Origin: CAYWFU01 sp964457585
GTDB lineage: Bacteria > JACRDZ01
Assembly: GCA_964457585.1 (NCBI GenBank)
Contig: CAYWFU010000109.1
Coordinates: forward strand, 1-7,266
Direction: 5' to 3'
Length of the DNA: 7,266 nucleotides
The notes under the pieces were generated by a model that saw only the letters and a list, made by a program, of their open reading frames with translations, did not search any database and had not been told where the DNA came from. Made by a program: the position numbers and the translations under genes. Shown piece after piece: positions 5,045 through 7,266 of this stretch. The first letter of the stretch is position 1. Every line of letters starts with the position of its first letter.

Positions 5045-7180
5045 TTAAGGTTTTCGTGAATATTCTCTGGGTTTATGACATCCCACTTCACATTTTCCGC
5101 CATTTTTCAATCGAGTATAATTTATTTTTCCCTGCACCATTTCCCCGACTCTAGTACCGCTTTGTATCAAAAAATCATTATCTGAAGCATGGACATTATG
5201 ACATACTATACAATTTCTTCCTTTTATTTTATTAACATGTTTAAAATGCAAATTCATTTCACCATCTCTGAAATTAGTTTTCATGAGTTTTTTGGTGTCC
5301 GATAATATTTCATCTTCTGCTATTTCTCTATTATGACATTGATTACATAAAGCAAAATTAGTTATTTTATAATCAAGATAAAAAGAAGGATTATAATTAT
5401 GTTTTAACATAAACGTATTTTTTGAACTATGCGGAGTATGACATATTGTACATTCGCCTTTATTGGCTTTTAAAGGTGCATGAACAAATTTTCTATTGAA
5501 TTCTTCCTTTTTTTCCTGATGACATTTAAAACATAAGGCACTTCCGATTTCCTGAAGCTGTAAAGGATAATCTGATTCATGTGAAGTATGGCATTGCAGG
5601 CATTTTCCTTCAGATACTGGTTTATGAGCATATTTATTTAAAGTTATTTCTTTATGACATGTATTGCATAAAGCTGTTTCTGGCGATTTTAAATAATATT
5701 TTTCTTTTGAATCATGCGCGTCATGACAGACTAAACATTCTCCTCCGCCAACTGGTCCATGTGCATATTTTTTTGTAGTTTTGCTTTTATGACATGAATA
5801 ACATAAAGCAGTTTCAGAACGAGAAGTATAACTTGAATTACTGCCACCGTGCGGATTATGACAAACCATGCATTTTCCTTTTTCAACCGGCGGATGGATA
5901 TAAGCATTATTTGTTTTACCTTCATGGCAGATTGAACATAAATCTGCACCAGTTCGATCAAGAAGATTATCATTTTTTTCAGATCCATGCGGATTATGAC
6001 AGGCTGTACAATCCCCAATCCCAAGCGGTCCATGCAAAAATTGATAATTCAATATTTTGGAATGACAATTGAAACAAATTTGTCTTTTAAATGTTTTCAC
6101 TCCAATTATTTTTAATATTTCTTCCATATAATGACATGCATTGCAATTCTTACCAAAATTTGAATGAGTTTTTTTATTCAATACTTCTACTGCTTCCTCA
6201 TTATGACAATCAGCACAATTTTTACTTGATTCATCATTGCGGTGGTATGAAATTGTAAATATTTGTATACGATCATTTTTTGAATCTGTTATGTAAAGTT
6301 TTCCATTTTTATCAATTGCAGTACGCTGAGGATTATTAAACGCTCCTTCTATTTTTCCTCTTGTTCCAAATGAAAGAAAAATCTGCCGGGTTTTTTTATT
6401 AAGAACTTTTATTATATTATTATCTGAATCACTGATATAAATTATGCCATTTTTCTTATCTGCTGATATACCTTTAGGATTAGCTAAATCTTCCAGCTCT
6501 GAACCAGGCTGCCCATATTTCCATAGAAATTTACCATCAAGGTTAAATACCTGTATACGTGAATTACCTGTATCAGAAATAAAAATTTCATTTTCAAAAA
6601 TATCTAAATCGATTGGCTTTGAAAATTCTCCCTCTTTTGTTCCTTCTTTTCCAAAGGCAAACATAAAATTCCCATTTTTATTAAAAACTACTATTCTGCT
6701 ATTCCCTGTATCAGCCACATAAATATTCCCTTTTTTATTATCTATTGCAATACCAAATGGCATTGTTAATTCACCATTTTTATTTCCATAACTGCCGAAT
6801 TTACGTATAAATTTTCCTTCTGTAGAGAATACCTGAATCCGATGAAGCCCGGTATCAGAAACAAAAATCTGTTCGTCATTATTTATTGCAATATCAGCGG
6901 GAAGATTAAATTTTCCATCTGCTTGACCACGCTGGCCAAATTCAAAAAGCAGAACACCTTCTTTATCAAATACCTGGATGGATGCTTTAGTCATATTATT
7001 TACATAAATATTTTCTTTTGAATCTATTGCTATTCCAGTTGGATGCTGGATTCTATTATCTAAACCAATACCTGTAATTACTTTAATGGATTTATCAGGA
7101 GAATAATTCCGGGAATCAGCAATTAAATTTGGATTGCAATAAAATAAGATTATAAAAATAATATTTACTATTTTTTTCAT
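5045..7180 (-). CDS. Secreted NHL-repeat / 15-heme cytochrome c fusion
   Basis: This 711-residue protein is a probable exported electron carrier. Residues 1-21 are a signal peptide (MKK, then a hydrophobic stretch), likely cut after LIA. Residues about 30-310 hold six NHL repeats (patterns like IYVADTGNSRIVVF followed by FGxxGxxxGxFxxP), enough for one closed six-bladed propeller. Residues 322-702 hold 14 CxxCH heme sites (first Cys at 322, 346, 369, 391, 415, 437, 460, 482, 505, 527, 550, 577, 612, 657) and a final CxxxCH at 697-702. From 383 on they form a paired repeat of about 45 residues: H-x-P...G-x-C-x2-C-H-x-P-H, then LCxxCH, the 'doubled CXXCH' family. The second His of CHxPH and the His before each pair may be heme axial ligands. 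AAGGAG lies 9 nt before the ATG. The partner and redox role (extracellular or periplasmic) are not shown. It heads a run with the miniprotein, U32 and DUF4911-like genes. Confidence 0.95.
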   Translation of the reverse strand: MKKIVNIIFIILFYCNPNLIADSRNYSPDKSIKVITGIGLDNRIQHPTGIAIDSKENIYVNNMTKASIQVFDKEGVLLFEFGQRGQADGKFNLPADIAINNDEQIFVSDTGLHRIQVFSTEGKFIRKFGSYGNKNGELTMPFGIAIDNKKGNIYVADTGNSRIVVFNKNGNFMFAFGKEGTKEGEFSKPIDLDIFENEIFISDTGNSRIQVFNLDGKFLWKYGQPGSELEDLANPKGISADKKNGIIYISDSDNNIIKVLNKKTRQIFLSFGTRGKIEGAFNNPQRTAIDKNGKLYITDSKNDRIQIFTISYHRNDESSKNCADCHNEEAVEVLNKKTHSNFGKNCNACHYMEEILKIIGVKTFKRQICFNCHSKILNYQFLHGPLGIGDCTACHNPHGSEKNDNLLDRTGADLCSICHEGKTNNAYIHPPVEKGKCMVCHNPHGGSNSSYTSRSETALCYSCHKSKTTKKYAHGPVGGGECLVCHDAHDSKEKYYLKSPETALCNTCHKEITLNKYAHKPVSEGKCLQCHTSHESDYPLQLQEIGSALCFKCHQEKKEEFNRKFVHAPLKANKGECTICHTPHSSKNTFMLKHNYNPSFYLDYKITNFALCNQCHNREIAEDEILSDTKKLMKTNFRDGEMNLHFKHVNKIKGRNCIVCHNVHASDNDFLIQSGTRVGEMVQGKINYTRLKNGGKCEVGCHKPREYSRKP

Positions 7181-7189
7181 ACCCAGATT

Positions 7190-7195
7190 CTCCTT
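7190..7195 (-). promoter_or_regulatory. Strong ribosome binding site of cytochrome gene
   Basis: On the minus strand AAGGAG, preceded by a run of A's, stands 9 nt before the ATG at 7180. It fixes the start at the signal peptide. Confidence 0.75.
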
Positions 7196-7205
7196 TTTTT
7201 TGACA

Positions 7206-7266
7206 TTATTCTACCTTCCATCTTGTTTCTCTAACTAATTCGTTCAGTATCTCCTGATATTTTTCA
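7206..7266 (-). CDS. C-terminal end of an upstream protein (partial)
   Basis: On the minus strand an open frame enters from the window edge and ends in TAA 25 nt before the cytochrome start. The 19 visible residues (EKYQEILNELVRETRWKVE) look like the charged, amphipathic helical end of a real protein, and the other two minus-strand frames read poorly here. It is probably the gene before the cytochrome in the same operon. Too little is present to name it. Confidence 0.6.
   Translation of the reverse strand, partial: EKYQEILNELVRETRWKVE

Noticed and set aside
5160..6240. Recurring TATGACA/ATGACATG-like words that look like an array of DNA repeats or CRISPR
   Set aside because: They are the reverse complement of Cys-His codons in each CxxCH heme site; spacing is irregular and explained by the protein repeat.
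5581..6722. Frames on both strands inside the cytochrome gene (5581-5778, 5731-6033, 5794-6072, 6444-6722)
   Set aside because: All are shadows of the heme and NHL repeat coding sequence, which is clearly the real frame.

Overview
The window is AT-rich (roughly 30% GC by eye) and almost fully coding. Every large gene lies on the minus strand, so transcription runs right to left. The mix of a secreted multiheme cytochrome c, a cobalamin-binding radical SAM enzyme, a U32-family Fe-S protein and an RRM-type small RNA-binding protein suggests an anaerobic or microaerophilic, Gram-negative-type bacterium of a low-GC lineage, possibly a candidate phylum known from metagenomes. No marker gene fixes the taxonomy, so this is inference.

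Right-hand block (about 7266 to 3408, minus strand): a compact apparent operon. It begins with the last 19 codons of an unidentified protein. Next is a 711-residue secreted fusion of a six-repeat NHL propeller and a 15-heme c-type cytochrome. A 46-residue single-pass membrane miniprotein follows, too short for standard ORF lists, whose Shine-Dalgarno sequence overlaps the cytochrome stop. Then come a U32-family protein resembling the tRNA U34 hydroxylation enzymes (TrhP/YegQ type) and a 77-residue DUF4911-like protein. Spacings are about 8 to 25 nt, so co-transcription is likely.

Middle (about 3407 to 2837): a noncoding-looking stretch of more than 500 bases that is not empty. It holds a 52-nt pair of REP-like hairpins in inverted orientation. 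The two arms differ only by two compensatory base-pair changes. It also holds a plausible plus-strand 37-codon membrane miniprotein, a 29-nt AT palindrome, two back-to-back candidate promoters and a leader with two hairpins and a 21-codon upstream ORF.

Left-hand block (2836 to 1): a family 2 glycosyltransferase and a B12-binding radical SAM protein overlap by ATGA and are probably translationally coupled. After 95 nt comes an RRM RNA-binding protein. Its leader carries two perfect, interleaved inverted repeats (10 and 12 bp) ending exactly at the ribosome binding site, a layout for a pseudoknot or a two-state switch. The first 162 bases hold no gene, only GC-richer patches of possible RNA structure.

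The best candidates for undescribed biology are the interleaved-repeat leader of the RRM gene, the covarying REP-like pair, the two overlooked membrane miniproteins, and the NHL/15-heme fusion with a terminal CxxxCH site.
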